Position numbers and translations under genes: made by a program. From Lysinibacillus odysseyi 34hs-1 = NBRC 100172 (GTDB lineage Bacteria > Bacillota > Bacilli > Bacillales_A > Planococcaceae): 64,000 nt of DNA. Location: the NCBI RefSeq assembly GCF_001591965.1, contig NZ_BCVX01000002.1:310001-374000 (forward strand). Reading direction: 5' to 3'. A model generated the notes under the pieces. It did no database searches, had not been told where the DNA came from, and was given only the letters and a program-made list of their open reading frames with translations. Of this stretch, positions 37,424 to 46,410 are shown piece after piece (positions within the stretch are counted from its first letter, which is position 1; each line of letters begins with the position of its first letter).

Positions 37424-37786
37424 TTATTTCTTGTTATCGAAGTAGCGGCCGTCCATCACTTGAACACTTGCATAAGGATTTCTATATTGTTGTTCATTTC
37501 TTTTTGCATTTTGTAGATCCTTCAAATCTTCTTGAATTAATTTCATTACCTTATTCAGCCGTTCACGTATTCCTTTATCTAATTCCACCAACATCTTATG
37601 TGATTTATTCTCTAAATCAACTTGGAATCCACCTTTTTGCATTTCTTCAATTAACAAACCTCGTTCATCCAAAAGAAGATGAATTTTCTCGATATACTCA
37701 TCACGTTGCTCTTCTATTGGCAGATTCGTTAAATGTTGATATAGCTTAGCTGATGTTTGTAAAACCTGTTTTATCATTTCCATCAT
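37424..37786 (-). CDS. fliT: FliT-like flagellar chaperone
   Basis: Small helical protein of about 120 residues, charged and heptad-like (IEEQRDEYIEKIHLLLDERG, KLIQEDLKDLQNAKRNEQQY), close in size to B. subtilis FliT (113), the chaperone of the cap protein FliD. It lies 17 bases after fliD and before fliS. Similarity rests mainly on position and helical pattern, since FliT is poorly conserved. The ATG at 37784-37786 follows AGGTGG; the next ATG one codon later is equally possible. Confidence 0.75.
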   Translation of the reverse strand: MMEMIKQVLQTSAKLYQHLTNLPIEEQRDEYIEKIHLLLDERGLLIEEMQKGGFQVDLENKSHKMLVELDKGIRERLNKVMKLIQEDLKDLQNAKRNEQQYRNPYASVQVMDGRYFDNKK

Positions 37787-37802
37787 ACTTACCACCTACA
37801 GG

Positions 37803-40175
37803 TTATTGACCTTGCATAAACATAGAGGACTGTTGGTTCGCTTTATTGATAGCTGTTTCCATTGCAGTGAACTGTTTCCAATAACGCGTCTCAATATCTT
37901 CAAGTTTGCGTTTCCATGTATCAATACGATTCTCTGTATCCATTAAATTCTTACCGATTGCATATTCGGCATCAGTCATTGAAGAACGTCCGGCTTTTTT
38001 CTCAATAGAAACTTCAAAGGATTTCATCGATTCACGTAGCTTCTCTAAATATCCACGTGTATCTACTTTTTCACCATTTATCGTATCTTCTTTTTTTCCT
38101 TCACTATTTTTAAATAGCTTTTCTACTGCATCTGGATCTGCTTCTAATGCGGCACGTAATTTGTTTTCATCGATTTGAAGTGTACCTCCCTCATTATAAT
38201 TTTTCGAGGTTGTAATACCGATACTATATAGAGTATTATATTTCGAATCCGTTATGGCTGGATTTGACTGATAAACTAAAGAACGCATATCTGCCAGGCC
38301 ACTCCGAATAAGCGCATCGTTACGCAGTAAACCACTCTTTGCTTTTTCTTCCCAAAGCTTTATTTCATTCTCAGACATATCTTCTTTTTGTTCATTCGTT
38401 AAAGGAGCATAGTCTCGGTATTTTGTTTGTTTTGTTTGATCGGATAAATCTTTAATCAGACCGTTATACGTATTAACAAATTCTTTAATCTTTGTCATCA
38501 TATCGTCTACATTGTTACTTGATGTCATTGTTACAGATGCAATAGTAGTGGAAGTCGGCGGATTAGCCGCTGCTTCTTGTGCTGCTTTCAGCGTAGCTTC
38601 TGCATTTGCAAGACGTGTTTGTCCTGCTGCAAGGGCAGCATCCGCAGCCTCTTTAGCTGATTTCTTTTCATCATGTGGAATTTGTACCGCTGCAAGTTCT
38701 TTAAAAGACTTTAAATCTTGCTCGTTAAGATTGTCTAAGGCTGTTCTTTCAGCTCCAGATAACCCATTCAGCTTTGTTTTTAAATCATCACTTATAGTTA
38801 AACCTTCATATGGGTCTTCTTTTGTAAAATCAATAGCTTGAATTGCTGTAATTTCTTCAGAAGTTAATCCATTTAAAAAGCTTTTACTTATTGTATTATA
38901 ATTATTTTGTTTAATTTCTCTATTTACTTCTGTACGTAAATCTGTTAACTGGGCTGAATCAAGATTTGATAGTGCTATTAATTCTTCTTTTGACAATGTG
39001 TGCAGTTTTTCTTTTAATTCAGGAGATAGCTCATCATCAAGGGACGATGAAATTGCCGCCAACATCTCTTCACGAGTTGCATCTGGATTAACAGTAAATG
39101 GTCCAAGCTGAGCGATATCTTGATCAGAAAGTTTACTTAAAAAATCTTTATTTTTAAATTTAGTATAGACTGCTTGCTCTGTTTCATCTAATTTAGAAGA
39201 GCCAAGTACTTCCGTTAATTTTGTCTGGTATGCATTAATAATATCTGGCGAATAAGCATTATTCGCATTTTGAACGGCGTTTTCTAAACTAAACTTAATA
39301 ATATTACCATCTTTATCTTTTACGTCTTCATAAAGAGAGGCATAGGCATTGTCACGCTCTTTCTGAGCAGCTTCCAACTTATTTGCAATTGTAGTTAAAG
39401 CATTAAATGTTTCTTTAAGAGTTAAGGTATAACCATTAATTGTAAAAGTGTTAGTTGTGCGCTCGGTTGCAATACCATTCACTTCAAATACTGCATTTGT
39501 TCCACCAGAAGCTAAATCACCAGATTGGCCAGTTAATGACTTAAAACCTAGTTTATTAAAAACGTCTGCGCCAGAAGTTACTTGCACTTCTGCACCTACC
39601 TTATTATCCCCTGTATTTTTAGCAGTAATTGATACTTTACCACCTTCAAAAATAGCACTGACTCCTGCATTACTCGAGTTAATTTTGCTAATCAGTTGAT
39701 CTACAGTTGTCGTATTTGGATCGAATTCTATTTTAGTTGCTGTAGTTGCCATATTTCCATCACTTTGAATAGCCTTTAATTCAATAGAAGTTTCTCCTAT
39801 ACCCAGCTCGCTCAGCTTTGTAGATCCAGTAGCATTAATTTGCTGTCCTACGCCGCGCGCTGCTGTTGCTAATTGTGATACACCATCAATTGAAAGCGTA
39901 CCTGATGCTGTGCCTGTTGCTACAGCAGAGACATAAGCGGAATTTGAACTTGTTGCTGTTTTAGAAGTTAGGTTTTTTAGCATTAAATTATCCGCAATAT
40001 ACGTATCAAATGTTTTTAATTTTGTATTGATATTCCGATAAGCATCACGTTGCCATTCATATCTTTGCTTATTTTGGTAGAGCTTATTTAAAGGCGCTCT
40101 TTCCGCATTCATAAGCTTTTCCACTAAAGCGTCAATATCCATTCCAGATGCCAAACCACCGACTCTATTTACCAT
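37803..40175 (-). CDS. fliD: Flagellar filament cap protein FliD, with a large central insert
   Basis: Secreted cap protein of 790 residues, against about 500 in B. subtilis. The ends are typical: RVGGLASGMDIDALVEKLM at the N-terminus, VTMTSSNNVDDMMTKIKEFV and GRSSMTDAEYAIGKNLMD with ERKLEDIETRYWKQFTAME-like C-terminus. The extra 285 residues (about 259-545) lie where the exposed D2/D3 domains sit and include four degenerate helical repeats of type FLxxLSxxExxAL...DL. The end of the insert is an Ala-rich helix (KEAADAALAAGQTRLANAEA). It should have AAGGAGG-driven translation from the ATG at 40175. It caps filaments and assists flagellin assembly; the insert is probably surface exposed (inference). 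Confidence 0.93.
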   Translation of the reverse strand: MVNRVGGLASGMDIDALVEKLMNAERAPLNKLYQNKQRYEWQRDAYRNINTKLKTFDTYIADNLMLKNLTSKTATSSNSAYVSAVATGTASGTLSIDGVSQLATAARGVGQQINATGSTKLSELGIGETSIELKAIQSDGNMATTATKIEFDPNTTTVDQLISKINSSNAGVSAIFEGGKVSITAKNTGDNKVGAEVQVTSGADVFNKLGFKSLTGQSGDLASGGTNAVFEVNGIATERTTNTFTINGYTLTLKETFNALTTIANKLEAAQKERDNAYASLYEDVKDKDGNIIKFSLENAVQNANNAYSPDIINAYQTKLTEVLGSSKLDETEQAVYTKFKNKDFLSKLSDQDIAQLGPFTVNPDATREEMLAAISSSLDDELSPELKEKLHTLSKEELIALSNLDSAQLTDLRTEVNREIKQNNYNTISKSFLNGLTSEEITAIQAIDFTKEDPYEGLTISDDLKTKLNGLSGAERTALDNLNEQDLKSFKELAAVQIPHDEKKSAKEAADAALAAGQTRLANAEATLKAAQEAAANPPTSTTIASVTMTSSNNVDDMMTKIKEFVNTYNGLIKDLSDQTKQTKYRDYAPLTNEQKEDMSENEIKLWEEKAKSGLLRNDALIRSGLADMRSLVYQSNPAITDSKYNTLYSIGITTSKNYNEGGTLQIDENKLRAALEADPDAVEKLFKNSEGKKEDTINGEKVDTRGYLEKLRESMKSFEVSIEKKAGRSSMTDAEYAIGKNLMDTENRIDTWKRKLEDIETRYWKQFTAMETAINKANQQSSMFMQGQ

Positions 40176-40203
40176 ACTGTTTTCCTCCTTGTTTTAAACA
40201 GTT

Positions 40204-40590
40204 CTATATTTTCTCATCTACAATCATGCCAAGCATTTTCTGCATTTCATAAAATGCATCTAAAAGCTTTTTCGGCGGGATTTCTTTAACTATTTCATCT
40301 GTATCTTTATTAACTACCGTTACATAGTAGCGTTCCAGTCCCTCATGATACATAAACTTTGAAGCGCTATGGTTTACTTCAAGCATTTCATTCATTTTAT
40401 CGACTGCCTCTTGAACCTTCGCTTTCGTTTCCTCGCTATGATCAAGGGGTTGCCCTTGTTCGGCATTTGGCATGGGCGCGTTGCTTATAGTAGTGTTTCC
40501 TTGTTTCGCTACTTTTTCTCCTGTTGAGCTGTTAGGAGAAAAAGATTTATTAAGCGTTGCTTCTATATCTGCATTTCCTGAAATACGCAT
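40204..40590 (-). CDS. flaG: FlaG family flagellar protein (YvyC)
   Basis: Protein of 128 residues. The conserved C-terminal FlaG region is clear: FMYHEGLERYYVTVVNKDTD followed by EIVKEIPPKKLLDAF. The N-terminal half is Ser/Asn-rich and probably disordered. FlaG influences filament length in several genera. The ATG at 40588-40590 lies 9 bases after GGAGG; the ATG three codons earlier abuts the site, and the frame to 40671 runs through the promoter. First gene of the flaG-fliD-fliT-fliS operon. Confidence 0.88.
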   Translation of the reverse strand: MRISGNADIEATLNKSFSPNSSTGEKVAKQGNTTISNAPMPNAEQGQPLDHSEETKAKVQEAVDKMNEMLEVNHSASKFMYHEGLERYYVTVVNKDTDEIVKEIPPKKLLDAFYEMQKMLGMIVDEKI

Positions 40591-40634
40591 GTTTTCCATC
40601 CTCCCTGAACCTAATACAAGCGTTGTTATGGATA

Positions 40635-40660
40635 ATATCGGATAAACAAAAAAGAATTTC
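40635..40660 (-). promoter_or_regulatory. SigD promoter of flaG-fliD-fliT-fliS
   Basis: Minus strand GAAA (40657-40660), 14 bases, TCCGATAT (40635-40642): 3 of 4 and 7 of 8 matches to SigD. B. subtilis fliD is SigD dependent. The -35 lies inside the terminator arm at 40652-40667. Confidence 0.65.
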
Positions 40661-40699
40661 AGTTTTTCCATAAATCATCAATAAAAAACTGAAATTCTT
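40652..40699 (-). terminator. Strong terminator, overlapping the flaG promoter
   Basis: Perfect 16-bp arms AAGAATTTCAGTTTTT and complement with a 16-base spacer; TTTTTTG follows on the minus strand. It would end the pse operon and fliB remnant transcription. Confidence 0.85.
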
Positions 40700-40789
40700 A
40701 TATGTAAAATGTGTGTGTTTTCGTAAAACATCCACAGCTAACTTTTCTATCCCCGATTTTTCTTTATCGATCCACCATTTTATAACAAT

Positions 40790-41102
40790 TCAACTCATAA
40801 TCATGATAAACATGTGCCCCATTGTAGTATAACCCAAAGACTCCATCCCTTCGTGTACACCTTGTAAATAGGAAGGATTATGCTCAACTATTTTTGCAAG
40901 TTGCTGTACGCACTCAATAGACATTTCCTACGTCCATATATTTTTGTAGTTTTTCTGCCATACCAGGGTGGTAAAATTTATAATAAGTTTGATATGTCTC
41001 TTTATCTACTGTGACATTCCAACCAGTACAGAGGGCATCTTCACAAGCGTTACCAATACAGCTAAAGTCATTGAAATAATCAGGGATTAATATAGGTCTC
41101 AA
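40790..41102 (-). pseudogene. Remnant of flagellin lysine-N-methylase fliB
   Basis: Two pieces of a FliB-like protein in different frames. The upstream frame (41102-40914) codes CIGNACEDALCTGWNV, the cysteine-rich start of the family (CxGxxCEDxCCxGW; one cysteine is Leu here), then stops. The downstream frame (40924-40790) codes IVEHNPSYLQ and SLGYTTMGHM, similar to the family's C-terminal end. About 280 residues between them are missing. FliB methylates lysines of flagellin using an Fe-S radical-type centre. It was probably lost by internal deletion. It ends just before a strong terminator. The C-terminal match is from memory and less sure. Confidence 0.6.
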
Positions 41103-41200
41103 TTTTCAATTTTCAAAGTCTTTTTCAAAATTTAAATTGTCAATTTATTAACTATTAAATTTGATAAATACTTACCAAGCATAATTTTATTAATAAATTC

Positions 41201-42337
41201 TTATAAAGTGATTTGTTTTTTTAAAGTATTCACAATATAATTAATTTCATTATCTTTTAGTTTTGGATGTATCGGCAATGTCAATGCTTTCTCATACCAA
41301 GCCTCTGCTATGGGACATAGTCCCTGCTCATAACCAAGATTCTTATAATATGGATGCCAATATACTGGAATATAATGAACATGCACCCCAATATTGGCCG
41401 CTCGCATTGCATCAAAAACTTGCTTACGATTTACATTTTCAAGCTGAATCATATATAGATGCCAGCCAGATTTTGTTTCCTCTAACTGTTTCGGCACTTT
41501 AATGCTGTCAATATCTTTTAATGCTTCTGTATACACTGCCGCAATTCCACGGCGATGCTCAATAAATTCATCTAATTTTTTCATTTGTGAAATACCAAGC
41601 GCCGCTTGCAAATCAGTCATACGGTAATTATATCCAAGTTCTGTCATTTCATAATACCAATCACCCTGCTCACTGGCATATGCTGTTGGTTCTATCCCAT
41701 GACTTCTAAACTTTAGCAACTTTTTATAGTAGATCTCATTATTTGTGACAATAACCCCTCCCTCTGCCGTTGTAATAGGCTTAACAGGATGAAAGCTAAA
41801 CATTGTCATATCTGCCTGTGTTCCAACTTTACGCCCTTTGTAACTAGCGCCAAGTGAATGGGCACCGTCTTCAATAACAATAAGATTATGTTCTCTTGCA
41901 ATGTCCATAATTGCATCTATATCAACAGGTTGCCCAGTGAAATCTACTGGGATAATTGCCTTCGTTTTTGATGTAATCTTCGAACGGATTTGTTCAGGAT
42001 CGATATTATAGGTGCGTTCGTCAATATCTGCAAACACAACTGTTCCACCAACATACCTCACACAGTTTGCACTTGCTGCAAATGTAATGGGAGAAGTTAT
42101 AACTTCATCTCCCTCACTGATTCCAGCAGCATAACAAGCCCCATGAAGTGCAGCTGTACCATTACAAAAAGCAACAGCGTATTTCGTTCCAACATAATTT
42201 GCTATTGCCTGCTCAAACTGTGTAATTTTCGGTCCCTGTGTTAAATTTGGAGAAAGTAATGTTTCTATAACTGATTGAATATCATCTTCATCAATTGCTT
42301 GACTACCGTATGAAATGAATTTAGGATATTTCTCCAT
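41201..42337 (-). CDS. pseC: UDP-4-amino-4,6-dideoxy-N-acetyl-beta-L-altrosamine transaminase
   Basis: PLP-dependent aminotransferase of the DegT/DnrJ family, about 378 residues, second step of pseudaminic acid synthesis. Visible are FCNGTAALHGACYAAGI, the PLP-binding region VIEDGAHSLGASYKGR and the Schiff-base lysine in MFSFHPVKPITTAEGG. Length and context fit PseC. The ATG at 42335-42337 overlaps the pseI stop (TAATG); a TTG at 42355 is less likely. Last intact gene of the pse operon. Confidence 0.9.
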   Translation of the reverse strand: MEKYPKFISYGSQAIDEDDIQSVIETLLSPNLTQGPKITQFEQAIANYVGTKYAVAFCNGTAALHGACYAAGISEGDEVITSPITFAASANCVRYVGGTVVFADIDERTYNIDPEQIRSKITSKTKAIIPVDFTGQPVDIDAIMDIAREHNLIVIEDGAHSLGASYKGRKVGTQADMTMFSFHPVKPITTAEGGVIVTNNEIYYKKLLKFRSHGIEPTAYASEQGDWYYEMTELGYNYRMTDLQAALGISQMKKLDEFIEHRRGIAAVYTEALKDIDSIKVPKQLEETKSGWHLYMIQLENVNRKQVFDAMRAANIGVHVHYIPVYWHPYYKNLGYEQGLCPIAEAWYEKALTLPIHPKLKDNEINYIVNTLKKQITL

Positions 42338-43383
42338 TATAATAGTAGCTCCCAACTTAGTGGTGTCCCTTTTTTTACATCTTGCTTAATTGCTTTTCCA
42401 ATTATTAGATCATAAAATTTTGTTGGTAATCCTAATCCCGGCCTTACGTTTCGGATATTTTGCTCTGTTAAAATATCACCTGCTTTTAAATCCTCGCCAA
42501 TATATAAAGAGCGACGGAATTTTGTAGAATTCTTTTCAGCCTCCGTTGGCCCATATTTTACATTTCCTAGGCTTTGCCATGCACGTTCCGTTTCCTCTAC
42601 TAACATTTTTAATTCATGAGGTTCCATTGAAAATGCCGCATCTACTCCACCTTCGGCACGCGAAGTCGTGAAGTGCTTTTCTATTACTGTGGCACCATGT
42701 GCCACAGCAGCAACTGACACTCCAACACCCATTGTATGATCTGATAAACCTACTTCAGTTTCAAATAAATCTCTCATATGTGGAATTGTTGCTAAATTAG
42801 AGTTTTCAGGTGTTGCAGGGTATGTACTAGTACATTTCAGTAATATGATTTGGTTGTTGCCCTCTTCACGCGCAGTACGCACTGCCTCATCTATTTCAGC
42901 AGCAGTCGCCATACCTGTTGAAATAATTATTGGCTTTCCTGTACGTGCTACTTTTCTAATTAATGGAATATCGACATTTTCAAATGAAGCAATTTTATAG
43001 GCAGGAACATCTAAAGTTTCGAGAAAATCCACTGCCGTTTCATCGAACGGTGAACTAAAAGCAAGTAAACCAAGTTCTTTTGCTTTATCAAAAATCTCCT
43101 TATGCCATTCCCAAGGTGTATAAGCCTCTTTATATAAATTATATAAAGAGTTGCCTTTCCAAATATTCGCATTATCTTGAATAAAAAATTCCCCTGTATG
43201 TACATCTAATGTGATTGTATCAGGCGTATAAGTTTGAAGTTTTAATGCATCGACACCTGCTTCCGCCGCAAGTTTCACTAAATACAATGCGCGCTCTAAC
43301 GACTGATTGTGATTCCCTGACATTTCAGCAATAATAAAAGGTTTTGTATGATGCCCTATTTGACGGCCTCCAATTTTAATCAT
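42337..43383 (-). CDS. pseI: Pseudaminic acid synthase
   Basis: NeuB-family enzyme of 348 residues that condenses phosphoenolpyruvate with the 6-deoxy-AltdiNAc to make pseudaminic acid. It opens with FIIAEMSGNHNQSLERALYL; the barrel shows ALKLQTYTPDTIT, ISTGMATAAEIDEAV, VGLSDHTMGV and VIEKHFTTSR; the C-terminus has the SAF (antifreeze-like) domain (RSLYIGEDLKAGDILTEQNI). The MSGNHN start is typical for PseI rather than NeuB/LegI. The ATG at 43383 follows GGAGG. Confidence 0.93.
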   Translation of the reverse strand: MIKIGGRQIGHHTKPFIIAEMSGNHNQSLERALYLVKLAAEAGVDALKLQTYTPDTITLDVHTGEFFIQDNANIWKGNSLYNLYKEAYTPWEWHKEIFDKAKELGLLAFSSPFDETAVDFLETLDVPAYKIASFENVDIPLIRKVARTGKPIIISTGMATAAEIDEAVRTAREEGNNQIILLKCTSTYPATPENSNLATIPHMRDLFETEVGLSDHTMGVGVSVAAVAHGATVIEKHFTTSRAEGGVDAAFSMEPHELKMLVEETERAWQSLGNVKYGPTEAEKNSTKFRRSLYIGEDLKAGDILTEQNIRNVRPGLGLPTKFYDLIIGKAIKQDVKKGTPLSWELLL

Positions 43384-43420
43384 GCTATTTCCTCCATCCT
43401 AAAAGAAAGAAGTCAAACTA

Positions 43421-44143
43421 TCAATTAACTTCTTTTTGTTCAATATGTGCATTAATTTTTGCTATTTTAGGTGTACTATTTAAGAACGCAACGATAGTTG
43501 CACTTGAAATAAATTTGTCATTAAAATGATGAGCCAATACACTGCATAGTGCGTAATCTTCAACTGTATCTAATGTAATACGAAGTTCTGGATATTGGCG
43601 ATCAACCGGCGGCTCGTAGATTTCACGTTTAAATTGTGCTTTAAACTCATACGCATAATACGTAACGTGTTCACGGTGGCGTAGCTCTGTAGTAATGGTA
43701 TGTATACGACAAAGCGCATCGTAACTAATTATTTCAACTGCTAAACCACGTGGTAACTTTTGGGCAATATCGATAACTTCAGCTTGTGTATTCTTCGCCA
43801 ATGCGACCATTTCACTAGCCATCTCATAATCGACAAAAGGACAATCTGCCGTTACTCGTATCACATAATCTGGTTGATAAAGATTAGCGCATTGTACATA
43901 TCGGTCTAGAACATCTTCTTCCGATCCCCGATAATACTCTACAAAATGGTCCTCACACCATTTTACGATTGCATCGTCCTGTGGTAGTGAAGATGTTGCC
44001 ACAATTACTTCGGCCACCCCTTCAATTTTACGAGAACGTGCAACTACATAAGATAGCACATCCGTATTTCCTAAAGGTTTTAACACTTTTCCAGGCAAGC
44101 GTGTTGAACCCATTCGGGCTTGAATAATTGCGATTATTTTCAT
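43421..44143 (-). CDS. pseF: Pseudaminic acid cytidylyltransferase, SpsF type
   Basis: Nucleotidyltransferase of 240 residues that would activate pseudaminic acid to its CMP form. The N-terminal IIAIIQARMGSTRLPGKVLK is the CMP-sugar synthase signature, and RVTADCPFVDYE the metal-binding region. It is the SpsF-like branch, which replaces classic PseF in many Bacillales; assignment to pseudaminic acid rests on the operon. The ATG overlaps the upstream methyltransferase stop (ATGA). Confidence 0.85.
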   Translation of the reverse strand: MKIIAIIQARMGSTRLPGKVLKPLGNTDVLSYVVARSRKIEGVAEVIVATSSLPQDDAIVKWCEDHFVEYYRGSEEDVLDRYVQCANLYQPDYVIRVTADCPFVDYEMASEMVALAKNTQAEVIDIAQKLPRGLAVEIISYDALCRIHTITTELRHREHVTYYAYEFKAQFKREIYEPPVDRQYPELRITLDTVEDYALCSVLAHHFNDKFISSATIVAFLNSTPKIAKINAHIEQKEVN

Positions 44144-45042
44144 AACTCAGGCTTCCTCGCAAATAGAATAACATCTCGGCCTAATCCTGCATCTGCAAAA
44201 GATTTATATAAACCTTGTTTTATAAATTTATTTTCACCCACAAACAAATTCATCTCTAATGTTTTTCTTTTTTTATGGCATGCTCTCCCTAACTCAGGAT
44301 TACCGACAAATTTATCTCCCATAAGTAAAAAGAGCTCCATTGGAAAACTAGTATATTGCTCTAAAACCTCGAAGTTATTACATTCTAGCAATTTAATTAG
44401 ACTTTTAAAATCAAAGTAATTTACATGTTCTAATGGGCTAACCCACCAAGAATGATAGTCTTGGTCTGCCACTAAAATATTTTGAAATGGATTAAAGTCA
44501 TTAGGAACAGCCACACAAAAAATCCCACCGGGCTTTAATTGATTCCAAATAAGTTTTAATATTTTATTTGGATAAGGAACATGCTCCAATACATGATTCA
44601 TATGAATAACATCATATAAGGGAAGCCCTTGAATAATTTCCTCTGAAAAAAACTTATTGTATACATTCAATTCCTGATCTTTGCTATAGCTATATGCCTG
44701 TAATGAAGGTTCAACACCTGTTTCATTCCACCCTTCTAATTTCGCAGCCAGTAAAAAATATCCTGGACCGGAGCCGATATCTAAAACACTTACTTCATGT
44801 TTTTCTTCAACATATGTTGATATTTGTTTTATACGTTCTTTATAGACTTCTAGCCACCATTCTTTATCTTCTTCTACCTTTTTTATATATTCTGGTTGTG
44901 CCTTCTCATAATATTCTTCGGTATATAGTTTTGCTATAGATTGATCATCTGGATAGGGATAAACATGTTTAAAACCACAAATATTACAGTCAATAATATT
45001 GTAGTCACTTTGTTTCACAACAATTTCACCCTTACAATTCAA
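44140..45042 (-). CDS. Class I SAM-dependent methyltransferase in the pse operon
   Basis: Enzyme of 300 residues with motif I VLDIGSGPGYFLLAA (near residue 86), VIHMNHVLEHVPYPNKIL and LKPGGIFCVAVPN. A short N-terminal segment has Cys at 3, 19 and 22 (CNICGF), a partial zinc-ribbon pattern common in sugar methyltransferases. It probably methylates a sugar or glycan; the target is unknown. The start is TTG at 45040-45042, 8 bases after AGGAGG. It lies between the metallo-beta-lactamase-fold gene and pseF, and its codons are more AT-rich than those of pseI or pseB. Confidence 0.88.
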   Translation of the reverse strand: MNCKGEIVVKQSDYNIIDCNICGFKHVYPYPDDQSIAKLYTEEYYEKAQPEYIKKVEEDKEWWLEVYKERIKQISTYVEEKHEVSVLDIGSGPGYFLLAAKLEGWNETGVEPSLQAYSYSKDQELNVYNKFFSEEIIQGLPLYDVIHMNHVLEHVPYPNKILKLIWNQLKPGGIFCVAVPNDFNPFQNILVADQDYHSWWVSPLEHVNYFDFKSLIKLLECNNFEVLEQYTSFPMELFLLMGDKFVGNPELGRACHKKRKTLEMNLFVGENKFIKQGLYKSFADAGLGRDVILFARKPEL

Positions 45043-45054
45043 TAAAAACTCCTC

Positions 45055-46410
45055 CTAGGTATGTAAATAAGAAATAACATGATGAGCTGCACGGTCAAAT
45101 ATATTAGGTTTCCTCAAATAGGTTATAAAACTACCAAATTCAGCATTATTCCAATGAGCTTTTCTTTCTAATATCATATTCAACAAACTATAATCTAAAG
45201 TTAGTTTTAAATATGGTTCTTTCATATTGGATCGGTCCACTGTACTAACTGATTCACCATTTAGAGGAATCTTATAAATATAATCCTGATGTGCATCAAT
45301 ATATAGTACGGTATCTATTTTCATACCATAGTAAACCTCATCCATTTTTTTCAACATTCTCATTTGAGCTACTTTGAATTTTTCTATTAAATTAATTTGA
45401 TTTTCTACCTTAACTTTATATTCTGGTAACTCAAATAAATAGGGATTGATTCCTATTACGCTTTTTAAATACTCTTCTCTTTCCTCTGCTGTGGGCGGCA
45501 TAAACTTGGAGGAACTCGTCTTTGTTTCTAAATCAAAGAAACTTTTGGAATTTAAAAGAATTACTTTAGAAAATTGATCATTTTTCTCCAATTTTATACT
45601 TAGTTCCTTTTCTAGAACTTCTAGAGGAGTAGTGGCAGTAAATTTATTCAATTTGTAATTTTTACCACCTATTACTCTTTGAGCAGCAAATGGTAATATA
45701 TATTCCGGATGTAAATCTTTGCAGTAATTAACTGCCCGATCTAAGCACTTTTGTCGTATTTTTTCTTTTTCTGCACTTTTTTCATCATCTGTAAAATTTT
45801 CGAATGATTGTGGGTATGGGCTGGCTGCATTATAGCTTGTCATAAGGAAATCAACTTTTTTATATTGTTCTAAAATATACGGATTCATAGTATGGGATAA
45901 CTCGTAAGGACAATCATTTGTGTTAACTACAACATAATCTCCCCCTTGAATAACTGCCATTGAATCAATTTGTAAAGAATGCTCATACAGTTGAGATACT
46001 TGACATCCAAAAAATTTGAAGCAAATGGCTGGATCACAATTATCTGCTGCTAATACTTCTATTGTAAATTTAGGAGCTATTTCAAATTTTGTTTTATGCT
46101 TTAGTTCATATATATTAGTAAATCCCATACCTTTTAAACGATTATATACATGTTTTTCTTCATAACTATGTATCACTATAGGAATTTCTTTAGAGAAATG
46201 TTGTAATGTTTCTGCATCTAAGTGGTCTTCATGAATATGAGAAATATAAATACAATCTACATCTAAATAATCGTTAATATTTATATCTATCGGAGGATAG
46301 TGATATAGCCCCCCGTAACAAATACTCTCACTCAGCCATGGATCACATAGTAACTTTTTCCCCTCATATTCAATTACAATACAAGCATCTGTTAAATATC
46401 TTACTTTCAT
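45055..46410 (-). CDS. Metallo-beta-lactamase-fold hydrolase in the pse operon
   Basis: Protein of 451 residues. The N-terminal domain has the MBL fold with metal ligands HIHEDH (in YISHIHEDHLDAETL) and DPWLSES early on; the arrangement CDPWLSESICYGGLYHYPPI resembles the family that includes CMP-N-acetylneuraminate hydroxylase-like proteins. The C-terminal 200 residues show no domain that I recognise. It could modify a nucleotide-activated nonulosonic acid (inference from fold and operon). It starts at the ATG overlapping the stop of the WbqC gene (TAATG). Confidence 0.8.
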   Translation of the reverse strand: MKVRYLTDACIVIEYEGKKLLCDPWLSESICYGGLYHYPPIDININDYLDVDCIYISHIHEDHLDAETLQHFSKEIPIVIHSYEEKHVYNRLKGMGFTNIYELKHKTKFEIAPKFTIEVLAADNCDPAICFKFFGCQVSQLYEHSLQIDSMAVIQGGDYVVVNTNDCPYELSHTMNPYILEQYKKVDFLMTSYNAASPYPQSFENFTDDEKSAEKEKIRQKCLDRAVNYCKDLHPEYILPFAAQRVIGGKNYKLNKFTATTPLEVLEKELSIKLEKNDQFSKVILLNSKSFFDLETKTSSSKFMPPTAEEREEYLKSVIGINPYLFELPEYKVKVENQINLIEKFKVAQMRMLKKMDEVYYGMKIDTVLYIDAHQDYIYKIPLNGESVSTVDRSNMKEPYLKLTLDYSLLNMILERKAHWNNAEFGSFITYLRKPNIFDRAAHHVISYLHT

